A stretch of 64,000 nucleotides of DNA, taken from the NCBI RefSeq assembly GCF_026210795.1, contig NC_089434.1, positions 5,146,001 through 5,210,000 of the forward strand, in the 5' to 3' direction. A program made the translations under genes and the position numbers. Below the pieces are notes generated by a model. It was given only the letters and a program-made list of their open reading frames with translations. It was not told the DNA's origin and did not search any database. This DNA is from Rhizophagus irregularis (Eukaryota; Glomeromycota; Glomeromycetes; Glomerales; Glomeraceae). The first letter of the stretch is position 1, and each line of letters starts with the position of its first letter. Below are positions 11,116 to 22,675 of this stretch, piece after piece.

Positions 11116-12683
11116 CACTAGTCAAAAACCATGCAAACATAGCTTGAGCTTGAATTTTATTAATTAATGCCGAAGTGACTTTAGAGAAACACAGAGTGAT
11201 CTAAAAAGCACCGCAACAAGTGCAGAACTAATAGAAAAACAAAGAACAAATAATCTTCCAAAATTACATATAAAGAAAAGCTAAGATTATAAACCCCACC
11301 CTCTCTATATAAATAACTACGGCTACTCCCCCCAAATCTATTTCAAAATGGGTAAAGTCGACTATGCTATACGTAACCCATCCAGCGCCGTACCCACTCC
11401 TAGAATCGGTAAAGAACCTCCGAGCTACCATTAGCACTATCAGAAATACCTAAAATTCAATTTCCCCTATTTGACTACATACTATGGATAACAAACCTAT
11501 TTCACAAAGACCTCAGGGAACTTTTTAGTGTCGTGCAGTCCAGCCGATGGGGAACTTTTTAGTGTCGTGCAATCCCCGAAGGGACACCCACCTCATTTCG
11601 AACAATCCCAAACGGAGGACACCCACCTCATTGCGAACAATCCATCGACCTAAGATCTACCTAGATAAGTCAATCCAATGATAGTCCAACATGTGACCAC
11701 CTTGATCGGCATACTACAAAAACTGCGGTACCCAACCTGTCACCCCCCTTATCACCCAGATGATCATCGATTTGCAAAATAGTAACACCAAGCCACCATG
11801 ACGATCAAATTTTCCAGTATCCCCCCACCCCCCAAAGAAAATAAGGTTACACCGAAAAAAGCGACCAAGAAAAACAAAAAGCAAAAAATAAAAACATAAA
11901 CCTCAGGAAAACTCGAAGTGCAATGAGAAAAACCTGAGTAAAAAAACACCAAACATACGCCTCAACACCGTCTCCTTATTTTAGAAGACTAACTCCCCCG
12001 TTAACAACATCAACTAGCAAGAAATACGTTAGTCAAGAGCTCCTTCCAAGAAATACCGGTCCGGCCTGCGAACCACTTGGCCAGTTAGACTTTAAAGGCG
12101 TAGGAACCAAGACGCACTACTTTTCAACCTTTCAGAAAGCCCAGGGGAACGTTCGTATGGAACTGCCATCTTACAGTATTATTGGTAACTCCAAGACTCA
12201 TGATAACGGTCCTAACTCAATATAAGCCGTAAGGAGTTCGGGCGAAACTAAAGACCTCGGTAATAACTTCATATAACGTCGAAAAGTCCTTTTACTATCA
12301 CTCAAGGCAAAAAATCCTCATATTTTTCATCCATGTCTTCTTGGGAAAAAATGGGCAAAGCCCAACGGGAGAGAAGTACGATGATCGCGCACTAGTCAAA
12401 ACCAATATATCGGGTAGCAGATATGTATCAGATATGTACCCGATATGTGTAGTATTAATGCAGAAAATCGGGTACCCGATATGTGTAAGATATGTGTAAA
12501 TATATATATCATATACATATCATTTACATATCATATACATATCGGTACCCGATATGTATATGATATATATATTTACACATATCTTACACATATCGGGTAC
12601 CCGATTTTCTGCATTAATACTACACATATCGGGTACATATCTGATACATATCTGCTACCCGATATATTGGTTTTTGACCAGTG
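11116..12683. mobile_element. 1.57-kb CACTA-like non-autonomous element, private to copy 1
   Basis: Ends are CACTAGTCAAAAACC and, read inward from the right, CACTGGTCAAAAACC. The 3-bp duplication GAT flanks it (11113-11115, 12684-12686), and copy 2 has the empty site with a single GAT. CACTA termini with a 3-bp duplication are the hallmark of the EnSpm/CACTA group. The interior from 11170 to 12380 is clearly richer in G+C than its surroundings, has no long frame, and includes two copies of GGGAACTTTTTAGTGTCGTG (about 11517 and 11550) and two of GGACACCCACCTCATT. The interior may be captured DNA; I cannot tell its source. Confidence 0.83.
12390..12683. repeat. Palindromic MITE forming the right end of the CACTA-like element
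   Basis: A nearly perfect 290-bp palindrome begins CACTAGTCAAAACC and ends GGTTTTTGACCAGTG. Its arms are full of GGGTACCCGATATGTG-like blocks, with the centre near 12538. Because it has CACTA-type ends on both sides, it looks like a separate foldback MITE that either inserted at, or supplied, the end of the larger element. Confidence 0.8.
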
Positions 12684-12906
12684 GATTGGCTTTCTCAATG
12701 TCAATATCTCTTCTTTTTTTCGTAATTTGTTTTCTTTTCGATCCTATTATACATATTTTTGGTATTTATTAATTATTCTTCTTACATATAACTATATAAG
12801 CAAAACTTACTATAAATTTACAAAAGAGTTATATCTACATACCTCCTTCAACTTCCATTTCTTGATTATCATCAGACGATTTATTAGGTAATTTACGTTT
12901 AGTCGT

Positions 12907-14104
12907 TATAATATAAAAAAAAAAATATGAGCGAAAAAAAAGTGGAACAACCTTTTTGTTTAAAAGTAGGTGATATTTATCGAGAAAATATGAATGAATA
13001 AAAAATGTAGAGCAACTTTCTTGCTCAAAAAAGTAGATGATAAATATTGAATGAACAAAAAAAAGGGCGAGGTTATCATGATATAATTTTGAGATTTTAG
13101 CTATTGTAATTATGATTGTAGTATTTAATTGGAAAATATACATGATCTTAATATCATTGTGTATCGTGTAGAATGCAGGATCAGTTAAAAATATCAGGAG
13201 ATGGGAAAACTAAAAATTATGATTTCTAGAAGATCGAAAATTAAATTTAATTAATATAAATAAATTATTACAATATCGAATTTCATTCAGTGAAATTTTT
13301 TTTTACATGAAAGATTACCTCAAATCGATTTTACGGTTTCAAATTTATTATATTTTTCAGGCTATACGTGGAATGAGAAGAAAAATAATGGAAAGGTGAG
13401 AAGAAAAATGATCGGTAGAAGAAAAGGAGTGAGAAGAAATTAATGGAATATTACGTTTTGAATTTCCATTTTTATGTGTGATACGATAAAAAAAATTTAT
13501 AAGATCCGCTAGTTCTTGACGGAAAAATAACTGAGCCAATGAACCATGTGATGATCCTATCTAACTAAGCCATATCTATTTAGTGTAAACCTCTGGATTG
13601 ATTACATAAAAAATAGATGGGATCTACAGTAGTCGACTTACAACGATATTTGAAAAATACCGATATATTGATTGAAATTGTGAAATTACTGATAGGAAAG
13701 AGTTTTAATACATATTGGTGTAATCAAATATTGGTATATAAAGTATCAACTATTCAAATAATACAAGTCATGTGCAACTAATCATTTGTTTAATTGTTCG
13801 ATAATATTTCTAAAACGGAGTAAATTAAGATCGAATTAAGTTCCTTACGGTGTAAATTAAGGTTAGCTTAAAATTCAGTATAATTGTAATATATCATCGC
13901 AGTGTAATATGAAATATAATCAAGGAAGGACATGCGTGATTTAAAATATTATATTTTATAATTATAAAGTATAAAGATAACATTTTAACTCATTTTTTAT
14001 TAATAGAATTTGTTTATTTATTTTTATTTATATATATTAATTAATGCAGTATTACTATAATTATATTTTTAAAATAAATTGATAAATCAAAAAATTGAGT
14101 GTAT
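12907..14104. other. Non-coding part of large element copy 1
   Basis: AT-rich, conserved in copy 2 at 51246-52433. Short open frames on the copy 2 plus strand (51800-51982 and 52197-52433) may be leader exons of the accessory gene. They are hydrophobic and low-complexity, so I do not call them. Confidence 0.4.
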
Positions 14105-14510
14105 TCAATGTTAAATAAATTAATTAAAGATGATTGCATTAGAACTAAAAAATTTAGGCAAGATCGTAAAAATAAACTCAAAGAAATCAAAAAAAAATAT
14201 GTGTGTATTCAATGTTAAATAAATTAATTAAAGATGATTGCATTAGAACTAGACAAGATCGTAAAAATAAACTCAAAGAAATCAAAAAAAAATTATGTGT
14301 GTATTCATTGTTAAATAAATTAATTAAGGATGATTGCATTAGAACTAAAAAATTTAGACAAGATCGTAAAAATAAACTCAAAGAAATCAAAAAAAAATTA
14401 TGTGTGTATTCAATGTTAAATAAATTAATTAAGGATGATTGCATTAGAACTAAAAAATTTAGACAAGATCGTAAAAATAAACTCAAAGAAATCATAATAA
14501 ATTTATTATA
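14105..14510. repeat. 105-bp tandem array, 4 copies, copy 1
   Basis: Four units, each with TTCAATGTTAAATAAATTAA, GATGATTGCATTAGAACT and AAACTCAAAGAAATCA. The period is 105 bp (35 codons), so a frame of repeating LNKLIKDDCIRTKK stays open on the plus strand through most of the array; one unit has lost 12 bp. It lies 50 bp upstream of the SANT-like gene and is conserved in copy 2. The open frame may be a consequence of the period rather than a gene. Confidence 0.75.
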
Positions 14511-14562
14511 AATATAGAGCCTTTTCTTGACATTTTCCCCATCAAACTAATAATATTTAATA

Positions 14563-15189
14563 ATGGCAGCATTAAACTTAAACGCAAATCTTTCAGTATA
14601 CATTCAATGGCCCGATGACGCTGCTTTGACCTTAATTCAGCGTCGTCGGGCCTATCAGCCCTTATTCACCACAACGAGATTACATGACCAAAACCAATTA
14701 TGGCGTGGAATTGCTCGTGATATATGAAACAACCACATATTTAGGCCAACTAGAAAACAATGTAGAGAGAAATGGAATGCGCTAAAGTCGAGGTACGAGA
14801 ATTTAGAGAGATTAATAAACAGAAATCCTGAAGGATATCCCACTCGTACCCCGACTTTGCATGACGAGAGATTCCACCAGGAACTCTCTGACGAGTTTTG
14901 GAAAGTGGAGCGTAAGTATTTATTATTTAACTGATTTTTTCATTAATTCATTGCATTTATATTAATACTTGCTTTGTTTTAAGCATTAGTTTGGGCCGCC
15001 CGGAGAAATAGGATGGATCGTAGGACATACGAGTATAGAGAGCGCAGGCGCTCTCGCTCCCGATCCCCCTACTACCACCAAGAGCGCAGGCGCTCTCGTT
15101 CTCGATCTCCTCACCACCGAGAGCGCAGGCGCTCTCGTTCTCGATCTCCCTACCACCGAGAGCGCGGGCGCTCTCACCGACGTTATTGA
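14563..15189 (+). pseudogene. Myb/SANT-like protein with RS-rich tail, copy 1
   Basis: Two exons: 14563-14911 and 14984-15189, with a GTAAGT donor and TTTTAAG acceptor. Exon 1 encodes a trihelix Myb/SANT-like DNA-binding fold recognised by its spaced tryptophans: QWPDDAALTLIQ, LWRGIARDI and QCREKWNALKSRYENL, ending SDEFWKVE. Exon 2 encodes a tail of three repeats like RERRRSRSRSP, resembling the RS region of splicing factors or a basic nuclear tail. Such SANT-like proteins often act as accessory DNA-binding factors of DNA transposons. Codon 55 (14725-14727) is TGA where copy 2 has CGA (Arg), so this copy is broken by one C-to-T change at a CpG. Confidence 0.75.
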
Positions 15190-15400
15190 TTTTTTATTTT
15201 TTATTTTATTATTTTAATATATTTTATTTTATTTTAATATTATGTTTTATTTTATTTTATTATTATATGTTTTATTTTATTATATGTTTTATTTTATTTA
15301 ATTATTATTATGTTTATATTATTATATGTTTTATTTTATTTTATTATTATGTTTTATATTATTATATATTTTATTTTATTTTCATTCAATAAATGACTAT
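15190..15400. repeat. ATTTT-rich minisatellite after the SANT-like gene
   Basis: Degenerate repeats of TTTTATTTTATTATTATATG-like units. The same tract in copy 2 (about 50009-50200) is where the MULE inserted. It has no coding character. Confidence 0.7.
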
Positions 15401-15620
15401 TTTCGATAATATTATTTGTCATACCAATTGTCATTAACCATATACAGCCGGTATAATTGACCCTAAATTTTATGTAGCCAAATCGGCAGTAATTTAACCG
15501 AATTGATTACTTAATTGCATTTTTTTTTTTGCCGACACACTAATAGTATTTAATAAATTTAGTTCTAATTGAATTTATAAAATTCTAATTAAATTTGAAT
15601 TATTTTAAATTGTTATAAAG

Positions 15621-18600
15621 ATGAGAAGACGATATAGTCACAACAAGCCAATAGAGCCAATTCGAATTCGAAATCGGTTTTCTTACAGCAAACCTAATGA
15701 GACAACAGATTCTGACGAGAGAGTGGCAATTCGTTCGCCTGTACGTTCACCTGATAATGATAATGATGACATGGACTTTCAGTATGATCATAAAGATGAT
15801 TTAAGTTTTCAAGACATTAATGATGACGATAATGCATATGGATCAATTAATCCTCAAGACTACAATGATGAGATGATATTTTCGCAAGATAATGTCAATT
15901 CATCTGATACTGAAGAGGAAGAAGAAAGTGATAACGAATACAATTATGAAGAGGAGGAAGAGGAGGAAGATAATAATGAAAACAATGACGAAGAGGAGGA
16001 GGATGAAGGTAATAATGATGATAATAATAATCAAGTGGAAGAGGAACGTAATAACGATGAAGAGGAACGTAATAACGAAGAGGAAGAAATACATCAAATC
16101 GTTGAAGCGTTAGATGAAGACAAGATACCGTTCTGCAATGGTCAATTTGCACCGTACTTTGATAATTATACAACTACGCCATTATTTTGCTGGCTTCAGA
16201 AACATAATGTTTCTACGAAAGCATATGAAGATCTTGTCGATATCATTCACAATTCTCAATTTGAACCTACCCATGTGGTAAAAAATATCTGAAGATTCCA
16301 ATCATGGAGAAAACGTCTTCCTCTCCTACCAATAATAACAAAGTCTATTAAAATTTCACCAAAAAAAACTCCATCAACCTCACGAGGATCAAAACCTTCG
16401 TATCAACTCTCAATTAGTGAAATTATATGGCGTGTTCTTAATAATCCGATGCTAATGAAGCATATGTATTTTGGACCCAGCATTAATTCTGAAGAAAAAT
16501 CAGAATTTTGGCATGGAAATTTATGGGGAATCCCCACTTTTTTGGACAACACGAAATATTAATATCAGAAGGTTATAAATTAATACACTTTGATACAATT
16601 ATAATTTATTATCATTGATAATATTTATTAAAGTTATTTATTTTTAATAAATAGTATTGTACCGATCTGGTGATTTTGTTTACTATCATGATGATAATGG
16701 TCAAAAAAAACTTGGAAGATTAAGATCAATTTTAAAAAATCATGATGGATATTATCAGTTACGAATTCAAAAAATTTTGGAATATAGTGATTTACCCGGA
16801 AATTTAAAAGGGTTACCAAGACAACGTCGTTTTATTACCGGTGAAGTATGGTTACAAGACGAACGATTTTTAATTATAATGACTTCTCAAATTTTAGAAA
16901 AAGTAACTATATTGATGATGTTTCAACATCAAAATATTCCTGATGGTTCATTGCGGATTAGTGAAATAATTTATAAATGTAATGACCGTTGGCACGTTCG
17001 TAATGTAAAGCTTTCATACCTACATCCATCTGATTACATTTCTATTAGAAATCCACCATCATCATCTATGCCAATCTATAAGCTGTTTTTAGATCTTTAT
17101 TATGATGATTTTGGTACATTTAGAAATGTATACCATTCTCTAGGTGGTGTTTATGTACAGTTTGGAAATATGCCAGCACATCAAAGAAGCTAATAAAGAA
17201 CCATTTTGTTATTGGGTTTATCATTTGGAGGAAAATTTGCGAATTTATGATACCATTCATTTCAGAAATGAAGGAATTAGAGAAAGGAAAGGTGATGACT
17301 GTCCAAGGACAAGATGCATGGATAATTGCTGGTTTAGGCGTTGTTACGGCAGATTTACCTCAAGGTAACGATATGACAGGAGTACTAAGGTATTTTTTCA
17401 ACTTAGCTTAATAATATAATAATATAATTTTATGACAACTATTAAAATTTTTTAAAAAATAAATTTAGACATAATGCAAATAAGGGTTGTCGTACTTGTA
17501 AAACTACTAAAGAATCATTGAGTGCTTCACAATCAGGATATCGTAACAACATTACGTTATCATCATATTACAGACGAAGAAATCTTAAAAATTTCTACGA
17601 GACTATAATGTCGAAGAGATCAACTTTGTACGGAATATGGTTTACGATCATTACCTAGTATTTTAGATAAATTAAAAAGGGAAAGACATTTACAGACGCC
17701 GCAGGATGTTTATCATGCGACTGCAGGAAAGATTGGGCGGCTACTAAAATTAACTTGTGAATTATTTTCACGAGAAGGAGAAGATAATTTTATCGAAATT
17801 TGGAAAAATTTTGAAATTCCAAAAAGATGGTCTCGCTTACCAAATCCGATTACTCACTACAATAGTTTTATGATGTCGGATTTACTTAGATTAGCTATGA
17901 TTATGCCATTTTTGTTAAACCAGTTTTTAAAAGAATCAAGTATCAAACGTAATGAAACAGCCATGATTCAACAAAGAATTGATGCATTTCGAGTTAGTTC
18001 AGTTCCAAAAATTATTATATCTTGTTGGATACATGTTGCAAAAACTATGAAAGCGGTTTTTAACAAGAAATTTACATCAGATAGCTATGAGGAATTGCAA
18101 CAATGTCTTGAAGAAGAGTTTTCAATCCTTCTAAAGGTATAGTTACAAATTTGATATTGAAATGTGGAATAATTTCAAATAATTAACAATATTTTACTTT
18201 TTATAGGTTTTTGTAAATTTTGTTAATTTACCAAACATACACGTTAATATGCATCTTTTGATGCATGCTAAAACCTTTGGAACACTTATTAATACCCAAG
18301 TTGGTATAAAAGAAATGGTCCATCGTATTTTTAAGGTGATGGTACCAAAAACTAATTGCAAAAACATAGATTTAGATTTATTAAAGCGTTACAATACTTT
18401 ATTTGCAATTCGACATTTAGCAGATGGTGGTATTGATCCAAGATTTAATAGATCTTGTACTGGATTTACAAATTCAAATTTTGGACAATTATTTTTAAAT
18501 TGGTATGTTACAGAAGATAAATATTCAACTGAAGCAACTGAACAAGTTCAAGACGATGATGATGATACAAAAAGTAAGTATTTTATTGCATATAATAGTA

Positions 18601-19211
18601 CATGTTTGATATTTATATTTACTAATCTTTTAATTTAGTTATATCTCCAGTAAACTTTATTTCCAATATTTCATTAAAAAAAAGAATGCCAAAGCAGGAA
18701 CGTGATAAACTTCTTTTTAACTTTACATAATTTTAAAACTGAATTGTTTTTATCTTATGTGGATATGAAGTTTGAGGCGGCACTTATAAACTCTTCAATT
18801 AGTTGGTACAAATTTGCATCATATATGATTGAAAAAGAAAATGGTATCCTTTCAAAAGTTCACCTACATCTCGATGATTTTATCGCAATTTATGAAGAAG
18901 ATCATGAAGAATCTTATGCAATAATCAAAGGTATCTTTCAACATAAGGGTAACAATAACAAATATTATGCATTTATTGTTGTAGATTGGTTTGAAGATAC
19001 TATGGTTGAACATTCAGTATTAAAATGTCCACTTTACCGTCTCCAAGCAACAGGAGATAAATGGAGACGTATTTTTCCAATTACTGTAATAGATAATGTT
19101 CAAAAAGTACATTTTATTCATAATTGTAATTCAGAAAGGTGCCAACTACCAAATCATGATACTACAAATAGAATTTGGATAAAAAATAATTTTTATTTTA
19201 CAGCCATATAA
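15621..19211 (+). pseudogene. TNP2/Plavaka-like transposase, copy 1
   Basis: A multi-exon gene starts with a basic N-terminus and a long Glu/Asp/Asn tract (about 15900-16090). It continues with QFAPYFDNYTTTPLFCWL, the WRVLNNPMLMKHMYFGP block, and, after an intron ending at 16652, LYRSGDFVYYHDDNG. The core reads LFLDLYYDDFGTFRNVYHSL, VTADLPQGNDMTGVLR and GCRTCK, the last a zinc-type CxxC seen in TNP2-like transposases. The C-terminus ends NNFYFTAI. It should catalyse excision and integration of the large element. Damage: TGA at 16290 (VKNI*RFQSW, shared with copy 2), frameshifts near 16528, 17188, 17525 and 18715. I judge the family from motif style; Plavaka versus other KDZ/CMC lineages is unresolved. 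Confidence 0.75.
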
Positions 19212-20519
19212 TTATATTAATTATATAAATATAATAAAATAATTATTTTAATTTGTATCGTATAAAATTTTAACCAATAAAATCATATGCATGATGTAAT
19301 AATAAATTAAAATTAACCAATTAAAATCACTTTAATTACATGCATGTGATATCATGCATGTGATATCTAAAAATAGCTAAAATTCGCGTTTATTAATGAG
19401 ATTTTTTTTGTTTATTTTCAAAAATACGCTTTTCTCTTGTCTTTTATATTAATACTTTACGGTATTTTAGTTCGTCTCTTTTTAAAGTATACTTTAATTA
19501 TCTTTTTACAATATTAACAATACTTTGGGACACTTTAGTTTATATATTCAACATAGTAAGACACCCACATACGAAAAGCAAGAATAAAAGCAAGAATAAA
19601 GAAAAGAAAATGTACCCGCCACTCACATACGAAAGAAAAGAATAAAAGAAAGGAAAAATGTACCCACCTACCCACATACAAAAGAGAAAAAAAGCCGTTT
19701 TTTAAATAAATAGTGGAGCTGTTAAGCAAGGTATGAAAATAGGATATACGCGTATTTTTCATATTTTTTTTACAATATGTTGTGGTTTGAGTATTTTTTT
19801 GTTAGACTGTGGTATAAATGTGAATATATTTTTCAACGGCCATGTATCTATTGCTTGTTAAATATATTTGCAATTTCTTTGTTAGACTGTGGTATTACAA
19901 TATGAAGTGTGAATATATTTTTCAACGGCCATGTATCTATTGCTTGTTAAATATATTTGCAATTTCTTTTGTAATATTTGCTTTAGCCTGGAAGAAAATG
20001 TTGTAAAATAGGGCTGGATATTTATGGCATTTTCCGCCTTCCAATTACTTTGTCCGGGGGTAGCCTGACAATTTGTCGTTGTCCGTCAGTCGTAGCAACC
20101 AGCATTTTTTTACAATATTATGATTTTAAGAAACAAAACACTTTCAAAAAAATTTAAAGAAAGAACTAACTTAAAAATATTATCATTTTTATTATTCTTT
20201 ACAAAATCCCGGAATTACCTGCTCTAACTATTATCCCAAGGTTATGTATTAAATTTTAAATATATTTTACAAAGAGTACATTTTATTAATCATGATTGTT
20301 TTTTTTATTTTTTATATATATATATATATATATTTTAAAATTGAAAATGACGTATCCATCCACTCACATACGAGAAGAAAAGAATAAAAAAGAGAAGAAA
20401 AGAATAAAAAAAAAGGAAGAAAAGAAACGTACTCCACTCACCCATAATAATCCACTAATAAAAAATTATTATTATTAATGTATAATAAATAATAAACATA
20501 TATTACAATAAAAATATTT
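19212..20519. other. Non-coding 3' part of large element copy 1
   Basis: Contains a tandem duplication (about 19800-19970) of TTGTTAGACTGTGGTAT, TTTTTCAACGGCCATGTATC and TTGCTTGTTAAATATATTTG, a TA-repeat at 20315-20333, and short GAAGAAAAGAATAAAAAAGA repeats near 20375-20420 that are expanded in copy 2. No supported gene. Confidence 0.6.
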
Positions 20520-21370
20520 TTGTGATGTTAATTCGGTGTTAATATAATATCATTACGATGTAGTTACGATATTAAATAAATGTAAAACATTTTTTGTAAT
20601 ATTAATTCGATATTAATATGATATTATTATGATGTAGTTACGATATCAAATAAAATTGTAATATTAATTCAATGTTAATACGACATCACTACGATGTGGC
20701 TACGATATCAAATAGATGTAAAATATTTTTAATATTTTTGCAATATTAATTCGATGTTAATATGATATCACTACGATATGGCTACGATGTGGTTACGATA
20801 TCAAATAAAATGTCAAATATTTTGCAATATTAATTCGATGTTAATATGATATCACTACGATGTGGTTACGATATCAAATAAAATGTCAAATATTTTGTAA
20901 TATTAATTCAATATTAATACGACATCACTACGATGTGGTTACGATATCAAATAGATAAAATATTTTTGAATATTAATTCGATGTTAATATGATATCAATA
21001 CGATGTGATTACGATATCAAATAAAATGTCAAATATTTTGTAATATTAATTCAATGTTAATACGACATCACTACGATGTGGTTACGATATCAAATAGATG
21101 TAAAATATTTTTGCAATATTAATTCGATGTTAATATGATATCACTACGATGTGGTTACGATATCAAATAAAATGTCAAATATTTTGTAATATTAATTCAA
21201 TGTTAATACGACATGGTTACGATATCAAATAAATGTCAAATATTTTTGTAATATTAATTCAATGTTAATACGACATGGTTACGATATCAAATAAATGTCA
21301 AATATTTTTGTAATATTAATTCAATGTTAATACGACATCACTACGATGTGATTACGTGATAATATTTACA
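20520..21370. repeat. Right subterminal array of the large element, copy 1
   Basis: Roughly ten units of 70-115 bp, each with a TGTAATATTAATTC-like start, GATGTTAATATGATATCACT and a GTTACGATATCAAATA-like end. Copy 2 carries the mirror array at about 39820-40460 with about two units fewer. The alternation of GATATC and TACGATGTGG motifs recalls subterminal transposase sites. Confidence 0.8.
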
Positions 21371-21549
21371 TCGCATAATGATCGCTGCGATATCGCAGAG
21401 ATATCGAACTAATCAATGTCGAATAAATATAGTTACGACTAACTTAACGACGTCGAATCTATTTTTTATCAAAATATCGTAATGATATCGTAATGATATC
21501 ATTGCAATATCTAATCAATATCGATTGTAAACTCCAAGTTTCAGCAAAG

Positions 21550-21831
21550 TCAGACAAAGGACTTTGTTATGGACAGGTATTTTTCCAATTTATGTAATAA
21601 TTTATTATAAAAGTATTAATAAATATTTATTATTTATAGGCCTTATTGTTAGCAGAAGTATTAACAGACCCACCGCTAAATCTCGCATTAATTCAATGGT
21701 ACGATTTTAAATCTAAAAGGAACCCATATTTATATGGATGTCCTCACTTAAAATTGATAGAATTATATAACTTTGTAGCTATAGAGTCTATACATGGTGT
21801 CGTTCACATAGTACCCCGATTTGATAAATAA
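21550..21831 (+). pseudogene. C-terminal exon fragment of a TNP2/KDZ-like transposase
   Basis: Directly after the large element, SDKGLCYGQ is followed by a short intron (about 21576-21639, ending TTTATAG). Then comes LTDPPLNLALIQWYDF, YLYGCPHLKLIELYNFV and SIHGVVHIVPRFDK before the stop. This resembles the C-terminus of transposase-like genes repeated in glomeromycetes. The 5' part is missing because the fragment is cut by the end of the large element. It is a different gene from the element's own transposase. Confidence 0.5.
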
Positions 21832-21849
21832 AATGAATATTTCGTAAAT

Positions 21850-22670
21850 AAATATATTTTTTAGTCACTTGATATAGGAGTTTTGATTTATTTTAATAAA
21901 ATTGTATCCTTAAAAGAATTTATGGTCACGTTTTCCATATCATAAATAAAATGCAGATTTATTTATTTAATTATTAACAACACGGGCGTGACATAAATAA
22001 ATCGTGACTGAAATTTGTGTTCAATTTGTGTTGATAATTCTGGTAAAAAATTTGTTAATTTTGGCCAAATTTCGTTAAATTTGTTAAATTTGTGTTGAGT
22101 TTGTGTTGAATTTGTGTTGCGTAATTTTTTATTTATCACAAGGGGATGATATTTAGTAATTGCATGTACGACGTACAAGATTTTTTTTATGATTTTTTTA
22201 AGAAATGTACGCAAAATATTTAATCAGAATATAATTGTTTTATTTTTAAATATGATATATTGATGATTTTTTTTTAAAAATTCAATAGAATGTGCTAATA
22301 ATAAATTGTTTTATTTTTAAATATAATATATTGATATTTATATTTAAATAACCAAAACATGTACATGATTTAATTATTTTTAATTGAAATCAAACTAAGA
22401 TTTTTTTTTTTAAAAAAAAAATTAAAATAAATTAAGTGATTTATATCTATATTTAGAATCATGATATTTATATTTAGATAATCCATATCCGCATGAGATT
22501 TAATTAATATGTTTAATGATGAAAAGTCTAATAAATTAAATTTTAATTGAAACGAGAAATAAAATCAAACCAAAGAGGTATTGTTCAAATTTTATTTAAA
22601 GTGACATTTTACGACTTTCTTTCAAATTTTTACTCATCCCAAAATCAAATTATAAAAATAAAATCAAATC
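21850..22670. other. AT-rich intergenic sequence
   Basis: Contains short direct repeats of AATTTGTGTTGA (22014-22120) and of AAATTGTTTTATTTTTAAAT (22228-22320). No supported gene. Confidence 0.5.
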
Positions 22671-22675
22671 TAATA

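Larger units (their letters stand above)
10186..12906 (-). pseudogene. Acidic multi-exon accessory gene, copy 1, split by a CACTA-like insertion
   Basis: Minus-strand exons at about 12843-12906, 12687-12743 joined across the insertion to 10826-11112, 10525-10757 and 10186-10456, each bounded by GT..AG. The product has a basic patch, then an acidic run of aspartates (about 10985-11030), then LVDHPEILRLALEMNN, LWDESVK, RARSPRGEVFDEL and a C-terminal VDFVRETFKVSWNGKNLSAV. I do not recognise the family. Mixed basic and acidic tracts suggest a nuclear, possibly DNA-binding protein. Copy 2 has the uninterrupted version at 52434-53583. The 1.57-kb insertion at 11116 breaks the exon after KANQL, so this copy is presumably dead unless the insert is spliced out. 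First and last exons are uncertain. Confidence 0.55.
6737..21549 (+). mobile_element. Large multi-gene DNA transposon, copy 1 (about 13 kb without later insertions)
   Basis: The ends are imperfect inverted repeats: CTTTACAGAAACCTTGAA at the left, and CTTTGCTGAAACTTGG when the right end is read inward. Long GATATC-rich arrays lie inside both ends. Cargo in order: a hypothetical ORF, an acidic multi-exon gene (-), a 105-bp tandem array, a SANT-like/RS protein gene (+) and a TNP2/Plavaka-like transposase gene (+). Copy 2 at 39632-56868 is colinear in reverse orientation and very similar by eye. Removing the two insertions private to this copy (11116-12683 and 8730-8883, with their target duplications) leaves about 13.08 kb, against about 12.97 kb for copy 2. 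The transposase type suggests the CMC (CACTA/Mirage/Chapaev) group, in which 2-4 bp target duplications are usual. Confidence 0.85.

Noticed and set aside
10943-11167. Poly-Ile open frame on the plus strand
   Set aside because: Antisense of the GAT repeat encoding poly-Asp in the accessory gene.
12445-12891. 148-codon plus-strand frame of Tyr/Ile/His repeats
   Set aside because: Runs through the palindromic CACTA MITE and then antisense to accessory-gene exons; low-complexity.
15186-15392. Phe/Tyr/Ile-rich frame after the SANT-like gene
   Set aside because: Product of an ATTTT-type minisatellite.
15895-16173. Long open frames antisense and frame-shifted to the acidic tract of the transposase
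   Set aside because: They arise from the GAA/GAT/AAT repeat composition; the sense frame has the conserved context on both sides.
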